Origin: an uncultured Prevotella sp.
Lineage (GTDB): Bacteria > Bacteroidota > Bacteroidia > Bacteroidales > Bacteroidaceae
DNA length: 64,000 nt
Assembly: GCA_937877595.1 (NCBI GenBank)
Contig: CALFIY010000042.1
Coordinates: 1 to 64,000, forward strand
Reading direction: 5' to 3'
Below the pieces are notes generated by a model. It did no database searches, was not told the origin of the DNA, and saw only the letters and a program-made list of their open reading frames with translations. The stretch's first letter is position 1; every line of letters starts with the position of its first letter. Positions 10,701 to 18,753 of the stretch are shown piece after piece. A program made the position numbers and the translations under genes.

Positions 10701-11086
10701 AGCCTGCCAACGGCGTATACAGCGACTACTGGTACAACGACATCTCCAATGTCGTAGCCGCCAACGCTTCTCCGACGCCACGCGCCGCCATCAACGACCC
10801 GAACGACAACGACGCTTGGAGTTCGCGCTACATTGAAGACGGTTCTTACCTCCGCGTAAAGGCTATCACCCTGGGCTACACCTTCGACACCAAGTTGATT
10901 AAGAAGTGGGGCCTCACCAATCTCCGCGTGACATTCAACGTCACCAACCTATTCACTATCACAGGCTATGACGGCTACGATCCCGAAATCGGTGTTTCGA
11001 CAGCCTCCAACAACGTGTACGGACTGGACAACGGCCGTTATCCTTCTCCTACAAGTTACACACTTGGCCTGAATGTATCGTTCTAA
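7799..11086 (+). CDS. SusC/RagA-family TonB-dependent outer membrane transporter
   Basis: 1095 residues. A signal peptide (1-26, ending VVAA) is followed by a carboxypeptidase-regulatory-like beta domain (about 43-112, ITGTVSDAMGPIIGASVVVK), the TonB box region EEVVVVGYGT (about 117-126), a plug domain with IRVRGQATINAGAEPLYVID, and a long beta-barrel ending in the aromatic tail YTLGLNVSF. SusC proteins import oligosaccharides across the outer membrane with a SusD lid, driven by TonB. It is first in a four-gene operon with its own promoter. The operon uses ATC, AAC and GGT codons heavily and ATA rarely, unlike fkp and the YfhO-like gene next door, which suggests high expression. The glycan ligand is not readable from the sequence. 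Confidence 0.95.
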   Translation: MNQTLRKTALLMSACSLLGMYTPVVAANPDASVEAVQQTKKKITGTVSDAMGPIIGASVVVKGTTNGVATDFDGNFSLNVSQGQTLVISFIGYVTKEIKIDARNTYNVTLEEDKKMLEEVVVVGYGTMKKSDLAGASSSMDEAAIKGSNITNIDQSFQGRVTGVSAVQTSGAPGSSSSIRVRGQATINAGAEPLYVIDGVIVQSQGTSGASFGLGDALGNGSVSTVSPLSTINPNDIVSMEVLKDASATAIYGAQGANGVVLITTKRGKAGEAKFTYDGSVTMARQTKRLDMLNLREFAEFYNDMAAQGEISQPDEVYSDPSILGKGTNWQDAIFRTAWQHQHQISAQGGTDAVKYYISGGYMNQEGTIIGSDFERFSVRTNLDAQLKKWLKIGINASYSQTSESLKLADSDEGLINYSLTTPPDIQIYDITGGYSSVSKEGFTNPNPIAMAMYDDILLDRQKLSGSIFADITPINHLTWHTELGFDISASKAETYSPKVNLGTWSRPSNQAREQKNSSKFWALKNYITYSNTFGKHSITAMLGQEAWESSYDYASVYNTNLPNDIVHNPALGTGDPTIGYGFGSSSMASFFTRETYNFDDRYLATYTFRYDGSSNFGPNKRWAGFHSFAAAWRFSNEKFFKDIKWLYNGKLRIGWGQTGNSNIGGYKWGSAMSVMETGLGVSYRPANLKNPDVKWETQEQINVGLDLGFFGGRLSLVVDWYKKMSKDMLMMLNLPSIMGTQGNGSSALAAPWGNYGDIENTGLEIALNTKPIQTKNFSWDSNFQISFNKNKLKSLSGSTALPGYGQWTDVVTRSVPGESLYNFYGYEVEGVYQSFEDILNSPVNTLQQNNPIVKTYDADGNLVSQTWSTDPTLYNPKNTTYVGDIKYKDVNGDGIIDENDKTNIGSPLPDFTFGWNNTFTYKNWDLNIFINGSYGNKVGNYMKMKLTHMNSPWTNQLADVKDRTRLQPANGVYSDYWYNDISNVVAANASPTPRAAINDPNDNDAWSSRYIEDGSYLRVKAITLGYTFDTKLIKKWGLTNLRVTFNVTNLFTITGYDGYDPEIGVSTASNNVYGLDNGRYPSPTSYTLGLNVSF

Positions 11087-11110
11087 CCTTATTATAATAA
11101 AAAAAGCATT

Positions 11111-12886
11111 ATGAAAATCAAGAATATAAAACTGATAGCCGCCGCAATGCTCGTAGCCATGGGCACGGCATCGTGCGATGATTTTCTGGATCGCCCCGTA
11201 GAGGACAGTTACAATACTGAGAACTTCTACACCGACGACGCATCGTGCATCAGTGGCGTCAACTATCTTTACAACTCGCCTTGGTACGATTTCCAGCGCG
11301 GTTTCATAAAGATTGGTGAAGTAATGTCGGGTAACATGTACTGGGGTTCAAGTCCTTACCTGAACTTCTCAGTGAACGGTACCGACGAGGACCTTGTCAA
11401 CATGTCTTATTCGCTGTGGGCTGTCATCGGACACTCCAACACCGTGTACAACTCCATTAAGGATTCCGACGCATCGCCTACGGTGAAGAACCAGTGCATG
11501 GGCGAATGTCTCACATGGAAGGCTATGGCCTACTTCTTCCTTGTCCGCACCTTCGGCGACGTGCCCATCGTTCACGACAATGAGCCGATCATTGCCGACG
11601 GTTCTTACAACTCACTTCAGAAAGTACGTCGCGCCGACGTTTATGAGTATATTCTCATGACGCTTGAGAAAGCCATGGAACTGCTTCCTCATGAGAAGAG
11701 CAGCACCGGTCGTATCGACTACTACGGCGCTCGCGGCCTCTATGCCAAGGTGTTGCTGACAGCAGCCGGTGTTTCCGGCTCACTCAGCAGCGACTACCTG
11801 CAGCGCGCTTCTGCCGCATCGCTTGATGTCATCCAGAATTCCGGCCGCAAACTCTTGGAGAACTACGAAGACATCTTCCGCGGTTCCAACAATGTCAGCG
11901 ACGAGAGCCTTATCGCATGGCGCTGGACTGTCGGTGCACACTGGACATGCCAGAACACACAGCAGAGCGACCTTATGCCTCAGGGCTTCGACGAGTACGG
12001 CGACTGCTGGGGCGGCTGGGGTGGCCCATCCTACGATCTGGAGCGTGCTTTCGGCTATGATGTCACAGAAAATCCGTCTGCTCGCATAGAGACCGACGTT
12101 CGCCGCAAGGCTACCATGATGGGTGCCGGCGACACCTACGAGTATTTCTGGCGTGACCACGATCTTGGCAACGGCAAGAAAGGTCTTGACATCCTGAAGT
12201 TCTACTACGACAAGGATTACAACGAGGCTGCTCCTGGCCAGTTCCAGGGCCCATGCGGTGTGCAGAACGTGAAGCACGCCTATGGCAACGAAGCCGACCA
12301 CCAGGCAGAATGTGGTATGTCTGCCGGTCGTATGGCTTACGCCGTGGCTACCCACATCCTGCGCCTTGCTGATGTCTACCTGGTACATGCCGAGGCAGAA
12401 GTCCTGCTTGGCAACACCACCAGCCAGACTGCCCTTGATGCATTCAACGCTGTTCGCGGCCGTTCAGACAATGCTGCTGTCGACAAGACCGTTCTCACTT
12501 TCGACGACATCTGGAAGGAGCGCCGTCTGGAACTTGCTGGCGAGGGTGACCGCTGGTACGACTACGTTCGCCGCAGTTACTACGACGTCGACGCTTGTAT
12601 TGCCGACCTGAAGCAGCAGAACCGCGGTGCCGTATGGAACTGCGATGGTGCTTACAAGGCATATTTCGAGTCCGATGGTGCTACATGGGACACGACAGAC
12701 ATACAATATGAAGACGCAGCAGATGCAGAAGGAAAGACTCCACGCACCACAGGCACCAACAGCCTCAATGTCACCAAGGCCAGTTTCACCCTGCCTTATC
12801 CGACTGAGGACGTAGCCCTGAACCCCAACCTCGGCAGCAACGTCACACCTGTCTCGGTCAACGTGCGCACTGAGTACGCCTACTAA
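11111..12886 (+). CDS. SusD/RagB-family starch-binding-like lipoprotein
   Basis: 591 residues with a lipoprotein signal (lipobox MGTASC, cysteine at residue 22) and the classical SusD start CDDFLDRPVEDSYNTENFY. The TPR-rich body includes ILRLADVYLVHAEAEVLLGN and WKERRLELAGEGDRWYDYVR, both typical of the RagB/SusD C-terminal domain. It would sit on the cell surface as the hinged lid of the SusC barrel 24 bases upstream. About 591 residues is usual to slightly long for the family. Ligand unknown. Confidence 0.94.
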   Translation: MKIKNIKLIAAAMLVAMGTASCDDFLDRPVEDSYNTENFYTDDASCISGVNYLYNSPWYDFQRGFIKIGEVMSGNMYWGSSPYLNFSVNGTDEDLVNMSYSLWAVIGHSNTVYNSIKDSDASPTVKNQCMGECLTWKAMAYFFLVRTFGDVPIVHDNEPIIADGSYNSLQKVRRADVYEYILMTLEKAMELLPHEKSSTGRIDYYGARGLYAKVLLTAAGVSGSLSSDYLQRASAASLDVIQNSGRKLLENYEDIFRGSNNVSDESLIAWRWTVGAHWTCQNTQQSDLMPQGFDEYGDCWGGWGGPSYDLERAFGYDVTENPSARIETDVRRKATMMGAGDTYEYFWRDHDLGNGKKGLDILKFYYDKDYNEAAPGQFQGPCGVQNVKHAYGNEADHQAECGMSAGRMAYAVATHILRLADVYLVHAEAEVLLGNTTSQTALDAFNAVRGRSDNAAVDKTVLTFDDIWKERRLELAGEGDRWYDYVRRSYYDVDACIADLKQQNRGAVWNCDGAYKAYFESDGATWDTTDIQYEDAADAEGKTPRTTGTNSLNVTKASFTLPYPTEDVALNPNLGSNVTPVSVNVRTEYAY

Positions 12887-12921
12887 TTTGATGACAAACA
12901 TTATATAACATAGACATAACA

Positions 12922-14292
12922 ATGAAAATGAACAATATATTCAAGAGCATCAGCCTTGCAATGATGGCATGCCTCACACTGGCAACCACCTCTTGTAAGG
13001 ATCAGCCCGACGCTTACGAGTCGACAGACGGTGTGCCTGTGGTGAGTTACATTCGCCCAGTGGCATTGGCATCGAGTGACTCTCTGCTCACGCAGGCTTC
13101 CATGGGTACTACGGTGTGCATCGTTGGCGACAATCTGCGCAGCATCGTACAACTTAGTTTCAACGACCAGCCTGCAGTACTGAACACCAGTTACATGACC
13201 GACCACACTCTTGTCGTCACCGTGCCTAACGAAATTCCAGGCACCGTAACCGACAAGATTTACTTCTATACTGCCGACGGCAATCTGGCAACCTACAACT
13301 TCCACGTCATCATCCCTGCTCCTGTTGTGACCGCCATGTCCAACGAGTGGGCATCGGCTGGCGAAGAGGTGACACTGCGTGGCGACTACTTCCTCGACTA
13401 TGCAGAGTTCCCGCTCACCGTGAAGTTTGGTTCAGACTACACCCTCGCGCGCGCGAACATTATTGATATTAATAAGACGGCCATCCGTTTCACCATGCCC
13501 GATGATGTTCCCGTAGGCGAGAAGCCCGCTGTCACCTCTATCTACGGCACAGGCCAGGGCTCATTCCAGTACATGGACAAGCGCGGCATGCTGTTCGACT
13601 TCGACACGCCATGCTTCACCGGCACAGTGCTTGGCAACAACGGCTGGCACAACCGCGACATTCTGACCGACGACACATCGCTCTCTGGCAACTACCTGCT
13701 GCTTGGTAACACCAAGATGGGCGATGACGGCGGCTGGAACGACGGTAACTTCTCGTTCGAGTACTGGTGCGGCGACTGGGAGGATCCTCAGGCTTACTCA
13801 CAGCACCCACGTCTGTTCGATGTTGCCGACTTCAGCAACTACGAGGGACTTAACCTAAAGTTTGAGATCAACATCCCGAAAGACAACGCTTGGTCAGCCG
13901 CTCCTCTGCAGGTTTACTTCGGTAGCGTTAATCAGGTGACTATTTCTGCCGGCACCGACATCTACGGCAACACCGTTCCTGGTGCCAACAACACCTTCTT
14001 CCACGAGCAGGGCAAGTTGAGCCGTGGCCTCTACATGCCATGGAAGGACGAGGCCAGTCTGCTGTATGACACAGATGGCAAGTGGCTTACCGTCACCATG
14101 CCGCTGTCAGACTTCGTATGGGACTGGGACGGCGCTAAGATTGGAAGCACACAGACCAGCGCTGCCGACTTTGCCAACTTCAACATGTTCGTGGTTCGCG
14201 GTGGCTACAACGACAAGAGTTCACTGCCCGTCGGTGTTGAGTGTACCCCAATTATCAAGATTGACAACATCCGCGTTGTTCCTAACAAATAA
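12922..14292 (+). CDS. Surface glycan-binding lipoprotein with IPT domains (SGBP-B like)
   Basis: 456 residues. The lipobox is LATTSC (cysteine about residue 25). Two IPT/TIG-like immunoglobulin folds follow (about 37-130 and 132-210). The C-terminal part, from about FDFDTPCFTGTVLGNNGWHN to the end, with many aromatic residues (W, Y), resembles the glycan-binding domain of surface glycan-binding protein B described for xyloglucan and beta-glucan loci. It lies 35 bases after susD and is expected to act with SusCD in capturing polysaccharide at the cell surface. The assignment to the SGBP-B type is by domain order and local resemblance; which glycan it binds is not known. Confidence 0.82.
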   Translation: MKMNNIFKSISLAMMACLTLATTSCKDQPDAYESTDGVPVVSYIRPVALASSDSLLTQASMGTTVCIVGDNLRSIVQLSFNDQPAVLNTSYMTDHTLVVTVPNEIPGTVTDKIYFYTADGNLATYNFHVIIPAPVVTAMSNEWASAGEEVTLRGDYFLDYAEFPLTVKFGSDYTLARANIIDINKTAIRFTMPDDVPVGEKPAVTSIYGTGQGSFQYMDKRGMLFDFDTPCFTGTVLGNNGWHNRDILTDDTSLSGNYLLLGNTKMGDDGGWNDGNFSFEYWCGDWEDPQAYSQHPRLFDVADFSNYEGLNLKFEINIPKDNAWSAAPLQVYFGSVNQVTISAGTDIYGNTVPGANNTFFHEQGKLSRGLYMPWKDEASLLYDTDGKWLTVTMPLSDFVWDWDGAKIGSTQTSAADFANFNMFVVRGGYNDKSSLPVGVECTPIIKIDNIRVVPNK

Positions 14293-14305
14293 AATGTAAT
14301 CAGAT

Positions 14306-16765
14306 ATGAAAAACATCAAGAATATATTCACCCTGTTAGTGGTAGCCCTTGTGGGGCTATCGCTGGCAGCGTGCAGCGAGGACGACCTCGACACCAACCA
14401 GTATCAGGGTGGTGTTACGCTGAATGCCTACGGTCCTAACCCCGTGATGCGTGGCGGTCAGTTGCGCTTCCTGGGTAGCAACCTCGACCAGGTGGCTCGC
14501 GTTGTCATTCCCAGCGTCGACCCTATCACCAACATTCAGGTAGTACAGGCTGGCACGCCAAGCGAAATTCGCGTCACCGTTCCGAAAGACTATCCTACCC
14601 CTGGCCAAGTGACTCTCGTCACCTCCGGCGGTCAGCGCATTATCACCAAGACTGTGCTGAACTTCATCGAGGGTGTTGAGATAACCAGCGTCACCGAGAG
14701 CGTTATGCCTGGCGACATCGTGAAGATTGAGGGCGACTATCTGAACCTCATCTACTCTCTTGCATTTGCCGATGGTGTTGTTGTTGGCGAAAGCGATTTC
14801 GTAAGCCACGACCGCTATGCCATTGAGGTGCGCGTTCCCGACGAGGCAAAGACAGGCAAACTCGAACTCTACACTGCCGACCTCACCGTTGTCGATCCCA
14901 CCAGCACAGAGTATCAGATCATCCAGACCGAGCAGGCCGTGGAGATTGGTCTGCCTACCGTCAGCAAGGTTAAGGGCCGCGCCGAGGTTGATGCTCTCAA
15001 CGCCATCACCGCAAAGGCTGGCGAGACTATCACCATCACCGGTACCTACTTCAACGTAGCAAAGTCGGTCAAGGTAGGCGGCACTGAGGTAACAGCCATC
15101 ACTGTTTCCGACGATGCCAAGACCATCACCTTCGCCCTTCCTGCTGCTGCTCCCGACGGCGACATTGTCATCATCACCAAGTCTGACATCGAGGTTCCCG
15201 TTGGTACCATCACCACCGTCAAGCCAAGCAATGCCGTTGCCGCTCCTGCTCCTGTCAAGGCTGGTGCCCAACTCACCATAACAGGTCAGGACATGGATGT
15301 TGTTACAAGCGTTGAGTTCCCCGGTGCTAACGCACTCTCCGGCGATGCCATCACCGTAGCAGCCGACAAGGTTGTGGTGAACGCCGTTCCCGAGACAGCC
15401 ACTGCAGGCAACCTGAAACTCATCATGGCCAACGGTGCAAGCATTGAGGTGCCATTCACTCTCGTTCTTCCTACCGTTACAGCCTACAGCGCCAATCCTG
15501 TTAGCGCCGGTGCCGAACTTCAGATTACCGGTACCGACCTCGACCTTGTGAAGAGCATTGCCTTCGGAACTGGTGTGGCTACTATCGCAGAGGGTAACGT
15601 CTCTGCCGATGGCACCACCATCACTGTCACCGTTCCTATGGATGCCCAGAGCGGCAAGCCTGTGTTCACCCTTGCCAACAATGACAAGGTTGAGGGCGCC
15701 GAACTCACTGTCGAAGAGGCTAAGTTCTGCTATGCTGTAGCACTGCCCACTGCCGACGACGAAGCCAAGGCTGGCCAGAGCATGACTGTCACCGTAGCCA
15801 ATGGCGACAAACTCACCGCTGTTCAGATAGACGGCAATGACTGCCAGTGGATTCTCACAGGCGAGGACAAGAACCAACTCATCATCGGCATTCCTGAGAC
15901 TGCCGGTCAGAGGTCTAAGTTGCGCCTCGTTTCGTCGAACGGCGAGATTACCTACGATGTTGCCATTATTCCTGCCACCTCTGTCAGCAAGACTATTTGG
16001 AGCGGACTTCTCCAGATTACATGGGGTGACGGCGGCCGCGTCATGGTACCTGCCTCTGCATTTGAAGGTGTTCCTGCCGGAGCCATCCTTACCTTTGCCT
16101 ACACACAGGTACAAGATCAGTGGGATCAGGCCCAGATAAACTACGGCAACTGGAGCGGCATCAACTTCACCGAAGGTGGTGAGGGCGTTGTGACATTCAA
16201 CGGCAAACTCGTTCCTACAGATATCTACGGCTGGTTCAGCGACGGCATTCTCAACCGCGAGACATCCGTGATACTCACTCAGGAGATTCTTGACAACATC
16301 CAGGCCAACAAGGGCAACTGCGAAGACCAGACCGACTGCGGTATCATCATCCAGGGCTCGGGTCTGACATTCTCAAAGATCACCATTGCCTGGGAGAACT
16401 CGCTCGACATCGACCTTTGGAAGGGTTCGCTCGGTCCTACCAACTGGAATGGCGACAAGACTATTCCTCTGACCGATGAGATAAAGGCCGAACTCATTGC
16501 CGGCCGCACCATGGGTATCGACTTCGTATGCGATGCCGACGGCGGACAGGTAGAGATTTGCGGTGCTTGGTGGACAGGTCTTGAAGGACCTAAGGATGTT
16601 TACGGTCGCGACACTGACAATCGCGCCATTATGAACTTCTCTGCTGCCGACACCAACTTTGAGTGGACTCTGACACAGGGCGACATCGACATTCTGGTCA
16701 ATCAGGGTGCCATCCTCTTCGTTGGCAACGGCGGTCTGACCATCACTCGCTGGTATGTTCGCTAA
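14306..16765 (+). CDS. Large surface lipoprotein with about six IPT/TIG repeats and a duplicated C-terminal binding-like module
   Basis: 819 residues, 13 bases after the previous gene. The signal peptide ends at lipobox SLAAC (cysteine about residue 23). About six IPT/TIG-like repeats follow (roughly 35-118, 119-205, 212-300, 305-385, 388-466, 468-555), each with a pattern like AGxxxTITGxxFxxVxSVxF. The last third carries two related beta-rich modules, about 563-695 and 703-819; both start with a W-x-G motif (IWSGLLQITW, LWKGSLGPTNW) and end with a G-x-LT-x-T/S-x strand (GSGLTFSKITIAW, GNGGLTITRWYV). The design is a long stalk holding two carbohydrate-binding-like heads. It is probably a second glycan-capture protein for the SusCD pair. 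No catalytic signature is seen. Confidence 0.75.
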   Translation: MKNIKNIFTLLVVALVGLSLAACSEDDLDTNQYQGGVTLNAYGPNPVMRGGQLRFLGSNLDQVARVVIPSVDPITNIQVVQAGTPSEIRVTVPKDYPTPGQVTLVTSGGQRIITKTVLNFIEGVEITSVTESVMPGDIVKIEGDYLNLIYSLAFADGVVVGESDFVSHDRYAIEVRVPDEAKTGKLELYTADLTVVDPTSTEYQIIQTEQAVEIGLPTVSKVKGRAEVDALNAITAKAGETITITGTYFNVAKSVKVGGTEVTAITVSDDAKTITFALPAAAPDGDIVIITKSDIEVPVGTITTVKPSNAVAAPAPVKAGAQLTITGQDMDVVTSVEFPGANALSGDAITVAADKVVVNAVPETATAGNLKLIMANGASIEVPFTLVLPTVTAYSANPVSAGAELQITGTDLDLVKSIAFGTGVATIAEGNVSADGTTITVTVPMDAQSGKPVFTLANNDKVEGAELTVEEAKFCYAVALPTADDEAKAGQSMTVTVANGDKLTAVQIDGNDCQWILTGEDKNQLIIGIPETAGQRSKLRLVSSNGEITYDVAIIPATSVSKTIWSGLLQITWGDGGRVMVPASAFEGVPAGAILTFAYTQVQDQWDQAQINYGNWSGINFTEGGEGVVTFNGKLVPTDIYGWFSDGILNRETSVILTQEILDNIQANKGNCEDQTDCGIIIQGSGLTFSKITIAWENSLDIDLWKGSLGPTNWNGDKTIPLTDEIKAELIAGRTMGIDFVCDADGGQVEICGAWWTGLEGPKDVYGRDTDNRAIMNFSAADTNFEWTLTQGDIDILVNQGAILFVGNGGLTITRWYVR

Positions 16766-16806
16766 TACCACGAACATTCTGCACCTCGCGTGCAGAACAA
16801 TACAAC

Positions 16807-16841
16807 ACAAAAGAGCGCTAATTCGATTAGCGCTCTTTTGT
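16807..16841. terminator. Strong bidirectional stem-loop terminator
   Basis: A perfect 16-bp stem (16807-16822 with 16826-16841) around a TCG loop, with AAAAGAGCGC and GCGCTCTTTT arms, so it ends in a T tract in the plus direction and an equivalent tract in the minus direction. It closes the SusCD operon. Confidence 0.9.
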
Positions 16842-16897
16842 TATGCTTTCATTACGCAAAAACAAGATAGAAACAAAACTATTTAATATATAGCAAC

Positions 16898-17013
16898 GCC
16901 ACTGCTGTTTTAATTTTTGCCAGCGCTGTTTTAATTTTTGCCAGCGCTGTTTTAATTTTTAAAAACACAGCTGTAATTTTTTTAAACACAGCTGTAATTT
17001 TTAAAAACACAGC
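16898..17013. repeat. Array of 21-bp repeat units, copy 1
   Basis: Five full 21-base units (16898-16918, 16919-16939, 16940-16960, 16961-16981, 16982-17002) and half a unit (17003-17013). The core is CTGTTTTAATTTTT or CTGTAATTTTT, preceded by GCC-A-G/C-C-G/A or AAAAACACAG. Units of the A-start type are close to palindromes. The array lies beyond the plus-strand terminator and ends 45 bases from the guaA stop, so it belongs to the guaA 3' side. Similar arrays sit at 31028-31132 and 61405-61488. Confidence 0.85.
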
Positions 17014-17058
17014 AAAAAAAAGAGCCACAAGAGACGCCACAACGGACGCCCAGTGTTA

Positions 17059-18693
17059 TCACTCCCACTCTATCGTTGCTGGTGGTTTTGAGGAGATGTC
17101 GTAGCAGACGCGGTTAACGCCGCGCACCTTGTTGATTATCTCGTTGGAAACTTTAGCCATTAAGTCGTAAGGCAGGTGCGCCCAGTCTGCAGTCATGGCA
17201 TCGCTGCTGGTCACAGCACGCAGTGCGACAGGATTTTCGTACGTTCGCTCATCGCCCATAACGCCTACGGAACGCACCGTAGACAGAAGCACGGCGCCAG
17301 CCTGCCATACTTGGTCGTAGAGCGACACTTCTATCTCGCCGTCGTTCATATCGGCAGGCACTCCGGCGGCAAGCACTCGTCGCGCCTCTTCGCCGCTGAG
17401 TTTCACCTTGTATTCGCGCAGTCCGCGGATGAAGATGTCGTCGGCATCCTGCAATACGCTGACCTTCTCGGGCGTGATGTCGCCCAGTATGCGCACGGCA
17501 AGTCCCGGTCCGGGGAAAGGATGGCGCGTGATGAGATGCTCGGGCATGTCCATCTGGCGGCCCACTCTTCTCACCTCGTCCTTGAAGAGCCATTTCAGCG
17601 GTTCGCAGAGTTGCAGATGCATCTCTTTCGGCAGTCCGCCCACGTTGTGATGGCTCTTTATTACCTTGCCGGTAATGTTGAGACTCTCGATGCGGTCGGG
17701 ATAGATAGTGCCCTGCGCCAGCCAGCGTGCGTCGGTAATCTTGCGCGCCTCGGCATTGAACACCTCAACAAAGTCGCGGCCTATTATCTTTCGTTTCTGC
17801 TCCGGATCGCTCACACCCTTAAGGTCTGTGAAGAACTTCTCCGAGGCATCCACGCCGATAACGTTCAGTCCGAGCACCTTGTAGTCGTCCATAACCTGGC
17901 GGAACTCATTCTTGCGCAGCATGCCGTGGTCTACGAAGATACACGTCAGGCGGTCGCCGATGGCCTTGTTGAGCAACACGGCAGCCACGCTGCTGTCCAC
18001 TCCGCCCGACAGACCCAGAATGACGCGGTCGTCGCCTATCTGCTGTTTCAGTTCTGCCACGGTTGTATCAACAAACGAGGCAGCACTCCACTCCTGGCGC
18101 GAGCCGCATATGTCGACAACGAAATTGCGCAGCAGTTGCGTGCCCTGGACGGTGTGGAACACCTCCGGATGGAACTGCACGGCAAAGACCGGACACCCGT
18201 CGCCCTCCTTCCCCGTGGGGGATGGAGCATAATAGGCGGCGTTCTTCACATCACGCGTAGACCCAATCACCTTGAAGCCGTCGGGAATGGCAGTAATTGT
18301 GTCGCCGTGGCTCATCCATACCTGCGAATTTGGCTCAAAGCCCTTAAACAGCGGATTGGCCGTGTCGACTGTCTGCAGGTGAGCACGCCCGTATTCGCGC
18401 GAGTCGGCTTTCTCCACCTTGCCTCCCAGTGTGTGCGAAATGTACTGTGCCCCGTAGCAGATGCCAAGCACCGGCACGCGACCCATAAACTGCGACAGGT
18501 CTACGCGGAATGCCTCCGGGTCGTGCACGGAGAATGGCGAGCCAGAGAGTATCACTCCTATCACCGACTCGTCGTCCCTCGGAAACTTGTTGTACGGCAA
18601 GATTTCGCAGAACGTGTCCAACTCACGCACGCGGCGTCCTATCAGTTGTGTCGTCTGCGAACCGAAGTCAAGGATTATTATCTTCTGTTGCAT
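17059..18693 (-). CDS. guaA: GMP synthase (glutamine-hydrolysing)
   Basis: 544 residues. The N-terminal class I glutamine amidotransferase domain starts [15 protein letters not shown] and has the nucleophile Cys79 in [10 protein letters not shown] with the His-Glu pair in VQFHPEVFH. The synthetase domain has the PP-loop [16 protein letters not shown] (about 225-240) and the dimerisation tail ending PPATIEWE, conserved to the last residue. It amidates XMP to GMP in the cytosol. It follows a MurU-like gene on the same strand with a 56-base spacer made of a 23-base tandem repeat. No promoter motif was found in that spacer, so joint transcription is likely. Length and motifs are normal. Confidence 0.97.
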   Translation of the reverse strand: MQQKIIILDFGSQTTQLIGRRVRELDTFCEILPYNKFPRDDESVIGVILSGSPFSVHDPEAFRVDLSQFMGRVPVLGICYGAQYISHTLGGKVEKADSREYGRAHLQTVDTANPLFKGFEPNSQVWMSHGDTITAIPDGFKVIGSTRDVKNAAYYAPSPTGKEGDGCPVFAVQFHPEVFHTVQGTQLLRNFVVDICGSRQEWSAASFVDTTVAELKQQIGDDRVILGLSGGVDSSVAAVLLNKAIGDRLTCIFVDHGMLRKNEFRQVMDDYKVLGLNVIGVDASEKFFTDLKGVSDPEQKRKIIGRDFVEVFNAEARKITDARWLAQGTIYPDRIESLNITGKVIKSHHNVGGLPKEMHLQLCEPLKWLFKDEVRRVGRQMDMPEHLITRHPFPGPGLAVRILGDITPEKVSVLQDADDIFIRGLREYKVKLSGEEARRVLAAGVPADMNDGEIEVSLYDQVWQAGAVLLSTVRSVGVMGDERTYENPVALRAVTSSDAMTADWAHLPYDLMAKVSNEIINKVRGVNRVCYDISSKPPATIEWE

Positions 18694-18707
18694 CCTATTT
18701 TTATTTT

Positions 18708-18753
18708 ACTATTTGACGATTTACGATTATACTATTTACGATTTACAGATTAT
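18708..18753. repeat. Tandem 23-base repeat before guaA
   Basis: Two near-identical 23-base copies (18708-18730 and 18731-18753) of the type ACTATTTgACGATTTACgA, differing by two single-base indels and built from TTTACGA-like heptads. It fills the spacer between the MurU-like gene stop (18750) and guaA. Confidence 0.75.

Noticed and set aside
14357..16114. A 585-codon open frame antisense to the large IPT lipoprotein.
   Set aside because: The plus-strand protein has a signal peptide, repeats and operon context; the antisense product is a glycine/asparagine-rich shadow of the repeats.
16898..17013. The 21-bp arrays as a CRISPR.
   Set aside because: Units abut without unique spacers and no cas gene is present.
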